Assembly (NCBI GenBank): GCA_947624095.1
Contig: CANQIR010000019.1
Location: 1 to 12,221 of the forward strand
Length of the DNA stretch: 12,221 bases
Reading direction: 5' to 3'
Source: an uncultured Bacilli bacterium
GTDB lineage: Bacteria > Bacillota_I > Bacilli_A > RF39 > UBA660
The first letter of the stretch is position 1. Each line of letters opens with the position of its first letter. Under the pieces are notes generated by a model. The model worked only from the letters and a program-made list of their open reading frames with translations, did no database searches and was not told the DNA's origin. The translations under genes and the position numbers were made by a program. Of the stretch, positions 1 through 6,810 are shown piece after piece.

Positions 1-354
1 CAGGAGGTATCTGATATATCTCGTGCCTTTAAAACTATGGCAATGGAATTAAAAGTCCCAGTTATCGCCCTCGCCCAATTAAATCGTAGCGCTGAAAAAA
101 GAGAAAATAATCAGCCAATGCTTGCTGACTTACGTGAATCTGGTGCCATCGAACAAGATGCGGACTTAGTCCTATTCATTAATCGTAAAGATTATTTCAA
201 AAATAAAGAAGAAATAGAAGCTGTAACAAGTGTTGAAACCGATATCATCATCGCTAAACATCGTAAAGGTTCAACTGGTAAATTTAAATTGAACTTTGAA
301 TTAAATCTAGGTCTTTTCCACGATTATACCGCTCAAGATAAGGAAGAAGAATAA
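1..354 (+). CDS. dnaB: Replicative DNA helicase DnaB, C-terminal part (5' end outside window)
   Basis: Only the last 117 codons are present; the reading frame is open from base 1. DnaB (called DnaC in Bacillus subtilis) is the hexameric helicase that unwinds DNA at the replication fork. The visible part is the end of the RecA-like ATPase domain. It contains the helicase motif around ALAQLNRS (local residues 24-30), the RESGAIEQDADLVLF block (45-59) that is nearly invariant in bacterial DnaB, and the KHRKGSTGKFKL segment (86-97), matching the family KQRNGPTG motif that carries the arginine finger. The C-terminus is short and acidic (KEEE). The stop is followed after one base by the next start codon, so it is co-transcribed with the M23 peptidase gene. 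Identification is secure; the full length cannot be judged. Confidence 0.96.
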   Translation, partial: QEVSDISRAFKTMAMELKVPVIALAQLNRSAEKRENNQPMLADLRESGAIEQDADLVLFINRKDYFKNKEEIEAVTSVETDIIIAKHRKGSTGKFKLNFELNLGLFHDYTAQDKEEE

Positions 355-355
355 A

Positions 356-1840
356 ATGAAAGTAAATAAATCATTTATAATAAGTACGATAGTAACTATT
401 ATCATCTCCATCATAATTTTGTTGGGATATGTTTTTAATACCAAATTTGAAGAACCTAAGACCATCTTTCAAATATATTTAGATGGTGAAAAAGTCGGTG
501 TAATTGAAGATAAAGATTACTTTTATGATCTAATCAATCAAGAACAAAGTGATATTAAAGAAAGCTATAATGTTGATCAAGTCTACCCACCTAAAGGATT
601 TGAAATCGTCGAAAGAACTACCTATAATTCTGTAATAGATGAACCCAATGAAATATATAACGAAATCAAAAATGGTCGTGACTTCACCATCCTCGGTTAC
701 ACAGTAACCATTAAAAATAAAGATGATGAAGAATCTTCTCCTATCGTTATTAATGTCATCAAAAAAGAAATATTTGAAGAAGCCATTGAAAAATATATTA
801 CAACCTTTGTTGATAATACTACCTATGAAAAATATCTAAACGATACCCAAGAAGAAAATAGCGATGAAAAAATTGACAATATGTATTTTGATGATAACAT
901 CTATATAAAAGAATCCTATATCAGTGTCAATGATAAAATCTATACTAATAGTGATGAATTAGTAAAAAAATTACTCTTTGGTGATGATGCAGAATATAAA
1001 CCATATACTGTTAAATCAGGTGATACACTTGAATCTATTGCTTACGATAATAAATTAAACGTTAAAGAATTATTAATTGCTAATGAATCCTTAAAATCTG
1101 ATAAGACTTTATTAGCTCAAGGCGAAGTTTTAAATACGGCTTTAATTAATCCACTATTAAATCTAACTTACGAGATGGAAGTTGATGAAGTAATAGATGA
1201 ACCATATAAAACAGAAATAAAATATGATAGTTCCAGGTATGCTGGATATAAAGCTGTTGAAGTACCCGGTATTGCCGGTAAAACCAAAATTACTAATAAT
1301 TTAAAGATGGTTAATGGTCAAAGTACCCAAGCAGCTTATATTTCCAAAACTGAAGTATTGCGTAGTCCGCAAACAGAAGTAGTTGTCTATGGCAGTCGGT
1401 ACTCTCAACAACAATATATTCCTACTGGTGATACTTGGGGCTTACCTACAAACTTCCCTTACGTTATTACTAGCGAATATGGTTATCGTTGGGGTGATTT
1501 CCACGAAGGTATTGATATTTCTGGTACTGGTTATAACTCACCAATATATGCGGCTTTAGATGGTGAAGTAATTGCTGCCGGTTGGGGTGGTTATTTAGGA
1601 AACAATGCTGGGTACAACGTCGTTATTAAACATGATAATGGCTACTATACTGGTTATGCACATATGTCAATGCAACCAATAGTTAAAGTTGGTGACCGGG
1701 TTATTAGAGGTCAACAAATTGGTAATATGGGTCACACTGGTTGGGCAGACGGAACTCACGTTCACTTCTGTGTATATGTTGGCGGAATTCCATACAATGG
1801 CGGTCGTTCTATCAATCCAAGACAGGTTATGATTTTCTAA
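356..1840 (+). CDS. Membrane-anchored M23 metallopeptidase with LysM and G5 domains
   Basis: A 494-residue protein predicted to act outside the membrane as a peptidoglycan endopeptidase. One hydrophobic N-terminal segment (about residues 7-26) with few charges before it suggests an uncleaved anchor. Residues 30-210 are acidic and not assigned. A LysM domain follows (about 216-262, starting YTVKSGDTLESIA), then a G5-like domain (about 270-347, with VPGIAGKTKITNNLKMVNG). The C-terminal LytM/M23 domain spans about 365-494. All metal and catalytic residues are visible: H383 and D387 (HEGID), H436 (YAHM), H468 and H470 (THVH), so it should be active and cut stem peptides or cross-bridges. It begins one base after the dnaB stop; AAGGAAG inside dnaB is the likely Shine-Dalgarno. 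It overlaps walJ by 1 bp. It could be a cell-wall remodelling or a sporulation-type M23 enzyme; the sequence does not decide. Confidence 0.9.
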   Translation: MKVNKSFIISTIVTIIISIIILLGYVFNTKFEEPKTIFQIYLDGEKVGVIEDKDYFYDLINQEQSDIKESYNVDQVYPPKGFEIVERTTYNSVIDEPNEIYNEIKNGRDFTILGYTVTIKNKDDEESSPIVINVIKKEIFEEAIEKYITTFVDNTTYEKYLNDTQEENSDEKIDNMYFDDNIYIKESYISVNDKIYTNSDELVKKLLFGDDAEYKPYTVKSGDTLESIAYDNKLNVKELLIANESLKSDKTLLAQGEVLNTALINPLLNLTYEMEVDEVIDEPYKTEIKYDSSRYAGYKAVEVPGIAGKTKITNNLKMVNGQSTQAAYISKTEVLRSPQTEVVVYGSRYSQQQYIPTGDTWGLPTNFPYVITSEYGYRWGDFHEGIDISGTGYNSPIYAALDGEVIAAGWGGYLGNNAGYNVVIKHDNGYYTGYAHMSMQPIVKVGDRVIRGQQIGNMGHTGWADGTHVHFCVYVGGIPYNGGRSINPRQVMIF

Positions 1841-2604
1841 TGAAAGTATGTGTTTTAGCAAGCGGTTCAAAAGGCAATGTTACCTATATTGAAACGCCTA
1901 AGTCCAAAATTCTTATCGATATCGGAACTAATCTTAAATATATCACTACTAAGCTAGCTGAATTAGATGTTAAACCCGAAGATATCGACTATATTGTTAT
2001 AAGCCACACTCACGCCGACCATATCAAAGCTTTAAATAGCTTTGTCAAAAAATATCATCCCAAAATTTGCCTAACCCTATCTATGCTCTATGATTTAGAA
2101 GATATCAATGATTATCAAGACCTTATCGTCTTTGATAATGACATCGAATTGCCAGATTGTACTATTAAAAGTATTAAAACTAGTCACGATGCAAATGACT
2201 CCCGCGGATTTATCATCACCAATCAACAAAAAAGTGTCGTTTATCTAACCGATACAGGATACCTAAATCATAAATATTTCAATACCTTAGCTAATAAAGA
2301 AATCTATCTCATTGAAAGTAACCACGACCCAGAAATGCTTATCAATGGTCCATATCCCAAATGGTTAAAAGCCCGTGTTGCTGGAGCTTATGGCCATCTT
2401 TCCAATAATGATTCAGCTATTTACGTGAGTAAATTAATTGGTCCCAAAACTGAAAAAATAATCTTAATGCATTTAAGTGAAAAAAATAATACTGAAGAAA
2501 AAGCTTTAACTACCCTATCTGACACTCTAAAAGAATACCAAATAAACTTCACCAACTACACTTGTGCTAGACAAAATGAGAAATCTGAGGTTATAGAATT
2601 ATGA
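1840..2604 (+). CDS. walJ: WalJ/YycJ-type metallo-beta-lactamase-fold hydrolase
   Basis: A 254-residue protein, close to the usual YycJ length of about 264. The metallo-beta-lactamase signature HTHADH is at residues 56-61. Further metal ligands fit H116, D138 (TDTG), and the YycJ-typical GHLSNNDSA near 185-192 with H186, followed by HLS at 211-213. In Bacillus, WalJ is the last protein of the walRKHIJ cluster and has been tied to coordinating division with replication; its substrate is uncertain and a nuclease role has been suggested. The start is taken at 1840, where TAATG joins the upstream stop with this ATG; the frame is open further upstream, but only this start gives the family N-terminus MKVCVLASGSKGN. 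The sole Shine-Dalgarno is a weak AGGTT at 1824-1828, consistent with translational coupling. It overlaps rlmH by 4 bp (ATGA). Confidence 0.93.
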   Translation: MKVCVLASGSKGNVTYIETPKSKILIDIGTNLKYITTKLAELDVKPEDIDYIVISHTHADHIKALNSFVKKYHPKICLTLSMLYDLEDINDYQDLIVFDNDIELPDCTIKSIKTSHDANDSRGFIITNQQKSVVYLTDTGYLNHKYFNTLANKEIYLIESNHDPEMLINGPYPKWLKARVAGAYGHLSNNDSAIYVSKLIGPKTEKIILMHLSEKNNTEEKALTTLSDTLKEYQINFTNYTCARQNEKSEVIEL

Positions 2605-3038
2605 TAAGAATTATCTGTCTAGGCAAAATTAAAGAAAACTATCTCAATGATTTAATAAATGATTACCAAAAGCGTATCAATAAATATCACAAATTAGAAA
2701 TAATCGAATTAAAAGACCAAAATGATTTACAAAAAGAAGCCCAAGATATTAATAAATACTTATCTAAACACGATTATATTATAACTTTAGAAATCGAAGG
2801 TAAAGAACTCACTAGTCCAGAATTATCCCAACTAATTGAGCAAACATTTAATAACTATTCTAATATAACTTTTATTATTGGTAGTTCTGAAGGCCTAGCT
2901 GAAAGCATCAAACAACAAGCTAACTATCATCTATCGTTCTCTCACTTTACCTTCCCTCACGGTCTATTCCGAGGTCTTCTTTTAGAACAAATTTATCGTT
3001 CATTAAAAATTCTTAATCACGAAACATATCATAAATAG
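2601..3038 (+). CDS. rlmH: 23S rRNA (pseudouridine1915-N3)-methyltransferase RlmH
   Basis: A 145-residue SPOUT-family methyltransferase, slightly shorter than the usual 155-160. RlmH uses S-adenosylmethionine to methylate pseudouridine 1915 in helix 69 of 23S rRNA on assembled ribosomes. The knotted C-terminal half is clear: FIIGSSEGL (SAM loop), LSFSHFTFPHGLFRG, LLLEQIYRSLKI and a C-terminal YHK, all hallmarks of the family. The usual FPHQLMR is FPHGLFR here, a conservative-looking lineage variant. GAGGTT at 2587-2592, inside walJ, is a good Shine-Dalgarno 8 nt from the ATG, and ATGA joins the two genes. It ends the dnaB operon; the transcription terminator starts at the last base of its TAG. 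Having rlmH just after walJ resembles the Bacillus walJ-htrC-rlmH order. Confidence 0.95.
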   Translation: MIRIICLGKIKENYLNDLINDYQKRINKYHKLEIIELKDQNDLQKEAQDINKYLSKHDYIITLEIEGKELTSPELSQLIEQTFNNYSNITFIIGSSEGLAESIKQQANYHLSFSHFTFPHGLFRGLLLEQIYRSLKILNHETYHK

Positions 3039-3057
3039 CAAGGACATCCTTGCTTTT
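3038..3057 (+). terminator. Rho-independent terminator after rlmH
   Basis: GCAAGG (3038-3043), a 4-nt ACAT loop and CCTTGC (3048-3053), then TTTT. The stem begins at the last base of the rlmH stop codon. The U-tract is short, so some read-through into the next operon is possible. Confidence 0.7.
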
Positions 3058-3064
3058 AAAATGC

Positions 3065-3090
3065 CTATTTTACAGTGCTATTTTACAGTA
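3065..3090. repeat. Tandem 13-bp direct repeat upstream of the unknown operon
   Basis: CTATTTTACAGTG (3065-3077) is followed with no spacer by CTATTTTACAGTA (3078-3090), 12 of 13 identical. The core TGCTATTTT of the second copy recurs at 3113-3121, in the spacer between the predicted -35 and -10. Repeats placed like this can be operator sites; whether a protein binds them is unknown. Confidence 0.75.
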
Positions 3091-3105
3091 CTTAATTAAA
3101 AAATA

Positions 3106-3134
3106 TAGAACCTGCTATTTTCGTGTGTTATAAT
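3106..3134 (+). promoter_or_regulatory. Promoter (extended -10) of the 609-aa gene operon
   Basis: A perfect TATAAT at 3129-3134 is preceded by TGT, giving an extended -10 (TGnTATAAT). The -35, TAGAAC at 3106-3111 with a 17-bp spacer, matches the consensus at only three positions. Transcription should start near 3141, which leaves almost no leader before the ATG at 3147 and supports the ATG at 3162 as the real start. Confidence 0.75.
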
Positions 3135-3161
3135 ATATAAGGAAAAATGGTAGGTGTAATT

Positions 3162-4991
3162 ATGGATATAGAACGCTATGATATTGAAATTGAAAACGAA
3201 ATTCAAAAAGCCACAAAATACAGTCGTATTTTAAATACGGCCGTGCCTTACCTAAGTGGCAGCAACTGGAAATTAGGAGCTGTAGAAAGAGCTTTTGAAA
3301 AATTAAAAGATTCTAAAAATCGCCAAGAAAGAAATAACCGATTAGCTTCATTCCTAAAAGCTCTTGAAGATAAAGGTATCGAAAATCAAATGATTGATAC
3401 CAATAAATTAGAGTCTTCCCTAGAAAAAGCCTTTGCTCACTCCAAAAATCCATTAGAGTATGATGAACAAAGAGAAGTTGCCTATCAACTTCATAAAATT
3501 AAAGATGGTTTAGCTAATTATGCTAGACAGTATGTCCAAGCTTTAAATCAAGTAGAATTCTTAAGAGAAAGAAAAGAAGCCGCTCTAAAAAGTTCTCAAG
3601 CTAATAAACCAAAAGTTGAAGCAATAGAAACCCCAAGGCCTAGTTATGAAAATCCTACCCCTACTCATAGAACTTATGAACCAGATTACCAAAGCTTACG
3701 TAGTAACACTGCCGATGCAGTAAGAGTTAATTCCGAAGTCGTTTATTATGAATATGAAACATATGAATCTAAACAAAAGAAAGCCTATGCATACTTGGAA
3801 CAAAAATTAGCTAAAGCTAATGAATCTGGGACAAGTGTCCGTTTATCAATGGAAGAAGAAAGAATGTTAAGAGGGGCAGTAGAAGGTATCGAATACTATG
3901 CCTCAAGTGATTTAATCAAAAGCGGCTTTGAAATTCAAAATCATCTGCAAAACTTTAAAAATTATGCTAAAGAAGCCAAAAATCCATTTAAAAAACCGAG
4001 TAGAACACCAGAATTAAGAGAACTTTATCAATTAGCAGTGTTAGTTTATCAAAATTTACCAGCTGAACTATTATCTAGCAGAGATATGACAAGTACCAGT
4101 AGTCAATATGTTGAAAGAATAAAAGGCTTATCCAAAATATCATCATCATTAAATGCTTATGTAGAAGCTTACAACATCTTTGTTAATTATTATAATAAAT
4201 TAAGTAATCAAGAAAAAATGGATATAAAAAGCGAATTTGAATCTAGCAATACAATGGGATTTATCAAAGATACATTCAATGTTGATCACTTCACTGTCCT
4301 ATCACCCGAACAACTAAAAGGTTATGTTAATCGAGCTGTAAAAGAAGGAATGATTGAAAATTATCTCAATTATATTGATAATAAAAATGATTCTATTTCC
4401 CATATTAACCGAGCTTGTACATATATGAGTGTTGAAGAAATAGCAAGTACTTATGCCGCTATTCGTCGTCGCTACGAAGAATATGCTTATGGCGATAGCG
4501 AACAAATAACTAAGAATACCGCTAATTTACAAAGAGATTTTGCTTATGCTATTTTATATAAAATGAATTTAAAAGAATTAACACCTGAAGAAAAAAATGC
4601 TAAATTATATGAAATAGTTACCCAAATAATGAAAGAACAAGTATTATTCGGTTTAGATAAAGTAGAAAATATGCAACAAGAACAACCTACTACCGAAGCA
4701 AAAGAAGTGGTAGAACCAGCTACAGACGAATTAAAAACAACTAAAGAAGCCGATGGATACTATCACTATAAAGCAGGAAGCGTTTTTGCCAAAACTACAA
4801 ATCGTGCAATGGCCGCCAGATATAATGCTCAATCTCGTTTCTTCGGTATGTCTAAATTTGAACAAACTTTAGCCAAAATGAATGGTTCATGGAAAAAATT
4901 CAATGATCTATGGCAAAAAGTTGGTGATTTAAGATCTTCAGAAGAAAATGAACAACTAGCTGACCAATTAGATCAAATGTTTAGGAGGTAA
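3162..4991 (+). CDS. Conserved-looking hypothetical protein, large, helical and cytoplasmic
   Basis: I do not recognise this 609-residue protein. It has no signal peptide or membrane segment, only one Cys (C419), and many Lys, Glu, Tyr and Asn residues in patterns typical of alpha-helices. Three parts are separated by low-complexity linkers: a helical region 1-145; a Pro/Thr-rich linker about 146-180; a long helical region about 190-500; a Glu/Thr/Pro-rich linker about 503-530; and a basic, aromatic C-terminal module about 531-609 (YYHYKAGSVFAKTTNRAMAARY). This looks like a scaffold or adaptor rather than an enzyme, but that is inference. The start at 3162 is preferred over the in-frame ATG at 3147 because AGGTG lies 5 nt ahead of it and the promoter would start RNA at about 3141. 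The gene ends in AGGAGGTAA, which supplies the Shine-Dalgarno of the next gene. Confidence 0.85.
   Translation: MDIERYDIEIENEIQKATKYSRILNTAVPYLSGSNWKLGAVERAFEKLKDSKNRQERNNRLASFLKALEDKGIENQMIDTNKLESSLEKAFAHSKNPLEYDEQREVAYQLHKIKDGLANYARQYVQALNQVEFLRERKEAALKSSQANKPKVEAIETPRPSYENPTPTHRTYEPDYQSLRSNTADAVRVNSEVVYYEYETYESKQKKAYAYLEQKLAKANESGTSVRLSMEEERMLRGAVEGIEYYASSDLIKSGFEIQNHLQNFKNYAKEAKNPFKKPSRTPELRELYQLAVLVYQNLPAELLSSRDMTSTSSQYVERIKGLSKISSSLNAYVEAYNIFVNYYNKLSNQEKMDIKSEFESSNTMGFIKDTFNVDHFTVLSPEQLKGYVNRAVKEGMIENYLNYIDNKNDSISHINRACTYMSVEEIASTYAAIRRRYEEYAYGDSEQITKNTANLQRDFAYAILYKMNLKELTPEEKNAKLYEIVTQIMKEQVLFGLDKVENMQQEQPTTEAKEVVEPATDELKTTKEADGYYHYKAGSVFAKTTNRAMAARYNAQSRFFGMSKFEQTLAKMNGSWKKFNDLWQKVGDLRSSEENEQLADQLDQMFRR
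4983..4988 (+). promoter_or_regulatory. Strong Shine-Dalgarno inside the end of the upstream gene
   Basis: AGGAGG encodes the last two residues (Arg-Arg) of the 609-aa protein and sits 5 nt before the ATG at 4994. It is the best Shine-Dalgarno match I found in the window and implies that the 97-aa protein is translated efficiently and coupled to its neighbour. Confidence 0.8.
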
Positions 4992-4993
4992 TT

Positions 4994-5287
4994 ATGGAAA
5001 CTGAAAACTTTGAAGAATATATGGAATTCTTTAAATCCCAACCCCTTAAAGAAAAGCAAAGCATTATAATAGACCAATTAAAAATGCTTTCTGCCTTAAC
5101 TAATACAATGTGTAAAGAATTAAATATTTCTAATGAAATTTTAATCAATCGTGAATTGATTGATTTAAAAAATTCTAATTATACTGAAGATGATTTTGCT
5201 GAAGCTATAATCGTGTACATTAATTCCATTCAAAATTCCCTATGTGATTTTAGCAATCATTTATCAGATATTGCTGAAAATATATAA
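4994..5287 (+). CDS. Small acidic helical hypothetical protein
   Basis: A 97-residue protein that I cannot assign to a family. It is acidic, predicted mostly alpha-helical, with no membrane segment, signal peptide or metal-binding motif; its two Cys (positions 40 and 83) are not arranged as a known motif. The gene starts 2 nt after the stop of the 609-aa gene, behind a near-perfect AGGAGG Shine-Dalgarno, so the two are certainly in one transcription unit and probably work together, for example as a large protein and a small partner. The frame is followed directly by a strong terminator, and its codon use looks like that of the surrounding genes. It is a real gene by context, but its function is unknown. 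Confidence 0.8.
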   Translation: METENFEEYMEFFKSQPLKEKQSIIIDQLKMLSALTNTMCKELNISNEILINRELIDLKNSNYTEDDFAEAIIVYINSIQNSLCDFSNHLSDIAENI

Positions 5288-5321
5288 AAAGTTCTTATTG
5301 ATACTTCATTAAGAACTTTTT
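5286..5321 (+). terminator. Rho-independent terminator of the unknown operon
   Basis: AAAAAGTTCTTA (5286-5297) pairs with TAAGAACTTTTT (5310-5321) around a 12-nt loop. The left arm starts within the TAA stop of the 97-aa gene. The T-rich right arm acts as U-tract, and the A-rich left arm makes it symmetrical. Confidence 0.8.
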
Positions 5322-5393
5322 ATTTACTTAATAAATTATTATGTGATATATTCAAATTATCTAATATTATGAAGTTTAATTAACTAAAAAAAT

Positions 5394-5447
5394 AGAAAGG
5401 AATCAATCAGAGAGATTTTTATAAGATTGATTATACGTGATAATATG
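5394..5447 (+). promoter_or_regulatory. ung leader: Shine-Dalgarno separated from ATG by a hairpin
   Basis: AGAAAGGA (5394-5401) is the only good Shine-Dalgarno in the leader but lies over 40 nt before the ATG at 5445. Between them is a perfect 8-bp inverted repeat, AATCAATC (5401-5408) and GATTGATT (5425-5432), with a 16-nt loop. If it folds, the effective spacing shrinks to about 13 nt. No convincing promoter was identified in the upstream 5322-5393 stretch, which is very AT-rich. Confidence 0.4.
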
Positions 5448-6107
5448 ATAGGTAATAGTTGGGATGAACACTTAAAAATAATTTGGCGTAGTCAGGGATT
5501 TAAGAATTTTTACCACATTATTGAAAATGAATATAATACTAAAACTATCTATCCTCCTAAAGACCATATCTTTGAAGCCTTAAAATTAACTCCTTATGAA
5601 AATGTTAAAGTGGTTATTATTGGTCAAGACCCATATCACGGTGAGGGCGAAGCTCATGGTTTATCTTTCTCAGTTCAAGATGGTATAAAAATTCCTCCCT
5701 CTTTGCAGAATATCTATAAAGAATTATATGATGATTTAAAAATCCCGATTCCTACTACTGGTGATTTAACAAGCTGGGCTAAACAAGGAGTCTTGATGCT
5801 TAACGCAGTCTTAACAGTAGTTAAAGATACACCCGCATCTCATCGTAATCTAGGCTGGGAACTACTTACCGACTATATAATCAAAGTCTTAAATCAAAAA
5901 GATACACCAGTAGTATTCATTCTTTGGGGTAACTTTGCTAAAGAAAAAGCTAAGTACATTACTAATCCTCACCACTATATTATAACCTCTCCTCATCCAT
6001 CCCCCTTTTCTGCTCGTAGTGGTTTCTTTGGTAGTAAGCCCTTCTCTAAAACTAATGCCTTCTTAATTAAAAATCACTTAGAACCAATAGATTGGCAAAT
6101 AAAATAA
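5445..6107 (+). CDS. ung: Uracil-DNA glycosylase (family 1)
   Basis: A 220-residue enzyme, close to the usual 225. It removes uracil from DNA after cytosine deamination or dUMP misincorporation, the first step of base excision repair, in the cytoplasm. The active-site motif GQDPYH is at residues 60-65 (catalytic D62, Y64 excludes thymine). NAVLTV (120-125), the LWGNFAK block (160-166) and the DNA-intercalating HPSPFSARSGFFGS segment (184-197, H184 catalytic) all match the family. The start at 5445 gives the family-like N-terminus SWDEHLK; an in-frame TTG at 5427 would add six residues that the family does not need. The gene stands alone between two terminators and converges on lemA. In B. subtilis ung also lies a few genes from gerQ, as here. 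Only the exact start is in doubt. Confidence 0.96.
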   Translation: MIGNSWDEHLKIIWRSQGFKNFYHIIENEYNTKTIYPPKDHIFEALKLTPYENVKVVIIGQDPYHGEGEAHGLSFSVQDGIKIPPSLQNIYKELYDDLKIPIPTTGDLTSWAKQGVLMLNAVLTVVKDTPASHRNLGWELLTDYIIKVLNQKDTPVVFILWGNFAKEKAKYITNPHHYIITSPHPSPFSARSGFFGSKPFSKTNAFLIKNHLEPIDWQIK

Positions 6108-6117
6108 ATCCCATTAA

Positions 6118-6143
6118 AAAAGTGCTATTAAACAAGCACTTTT
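6118..6143. terminator. Bidirectional terminator between ung and lemA
   Basis: AAAAGTGCT (6118-6126), an 8-nt loop and AGCACTTTT (6135-6143). On the plus strand the stem ends in TTTT after ung. On the minus strand it ends in six T (complement of 6116-6121) and its first arm overlaps the lemA TAA. It therefore serves both convergent genes. Confidence 0.85.
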
Positions 6144-6687
6144 ATAATTTAAAATCATCAATTATATCATCCTGCATATTCTTACCATCAAAGAAAGGCT
6201 TAATATCTACATCGTGTAATTTAGCAATAATATTGCCCGGAAATTTTCTCGCTACCTCATTACTCTTATTCGTATACTTATTGTAATAAGCTTTAGCAGC
6301 TACTAACTTCTCATTAATATCTCTAAAATCATTATCCATTTTTCTATATTCTTTATCATCTTTAATTTCCGGATAATCTTGTTTTAACTGATTAATAATA
6401 TTTTCATATTCAACTAACTTCCTATCAAAATCAAAATTAGTAAAATTTTCCTTTTCTAACCTCGTAATATCTTTAAAAAAGCTTTTATCTTGTTTTAATA
6501 AAGATTCTAAAACCGCATCCATTTTTCTAATTAAATCAAACTTATTTCTTAACCCCTCATCAATTATTGATTCCGCTTGTTCCATCTTCGATTTAAAATC
6601 CATTAATTTATTAAATACATAAATATAATAAATAGCTATACTACCTACAATTACAATTAAAAACAATAGAAAAAATATAAAGCCCAT
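6142..6687 (-). CDS. lemA: LemA family membrane protein
   Basis: A 181-residue protein of the usual LemA size. It has one N-terminal membrane segment (about 3-25) and an otherwise helical domain. Family landmarks are visible: LRNKFDLIRKMDAVLESLL (46-64), YPEIKDDKEYRKM (105-117), AAKAYYNKYTNKSNEVA (130-146) and RKFPGNIIAKL (147-157), which corresponds to the nearly invariant RRFPGNLIA. LemA proteins are widespread; their molecular role is poorly known, and in many genomes they neighbour a TPM-domain protein or HtpX, neither of which is present here. GAGGTG (complement of 6696-6701) is an 8-nt-spaced Shine-Dalgarno. It follows gerQ on the same strand but is cut off from it by gerQ's terminator, so it probably has its own promoter in 6702-6787; I found no convincing one there. 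Confidence 0.92.
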   Translation of the reverse strand: MGFIFFLLFLIVIVGSIAIYYIYVFNKLMDFKSKMEQAESIIDEGLRNKFDLIRKMDAVLESLLKQDKSFFKDITRLEKENFTNFDFDRKLVEYENIINQLKQDYPEIKDDKEYRKMDNDFRDINEKLVAAKAYYNKYTNKSNEVARKFPGNIIAKLHDVDIKPFFDGKNMQDDIIDDFKL

Positions 6688-6787
6688 CTTTTATTCACCT
6701 CTATGCTACTTTAATAGTAAACTAAAATCCCTAATTATGCAATATTTCCCCTTACAATTTTACAAAAATACTTTACTTAAAACCATC

Positions 6788-6810
6788 AAAAAAAGACTAA
6801 AAAGTCTTTT
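6788..6810 (-). terminator. Rho-independent terminator of gerQ
   Basis: Read on the minus strand: AAAAGACT, a TTTT loop and AGTCTTTT running into a T-tract (complement of 6788-6794). The first arm encodes the last residues of GerQ, and the TAG stop straddles the loop and second arm, so the terminator is nested in the gene's end. Confidence 0.75.

Noticed and set aside
1741..1839. Upstream extension of the walJ frame by 33 codons
   Set aside because: It runs inside the M23 catalytic domain, and only the ATG at 1840 gives the YycJ-family N-terminus; the extension is the shadow of the peptidase gene.
3147..3161. Five-residue longer start (ATG 3147) for the 609-aa protein
   Set aside because: The predicted transcription start near 3141 leaves almost no leader, whereas ATG 3162 has AGGTG 5 nt ahead.
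4314..4505. Minus-strand open frame with hydrophobic composition inside the 609-aa gene
   Set aside because: The hydrophobicity comes from reading AT-rich, Lys/Asn-rich coding sequence backwards; no start signals.
5322..5393. Candidate ung promoter with TAATAT or TATTAT near 5362-5370
   Set aside because: No -35 at suitable spacing and no TGn; in such AT-rich sequence these hexamers occur by chance.
6092..6286. Plus-strand open frame of 64 codons after ung
   Set aside because: It overlaps the end of ung, crosses the bidirectional terminator and is antisense to lemA; no Shine-Dalgarno, no family signature.
6702..6787. Candidate lemA promoter on the minus strand (TTGTAA ... CATAAT)
   Set aside because: The spacer is 20 bp, or 12 bp from the second TTGTAA; neither fits the usual 16-18 bp.
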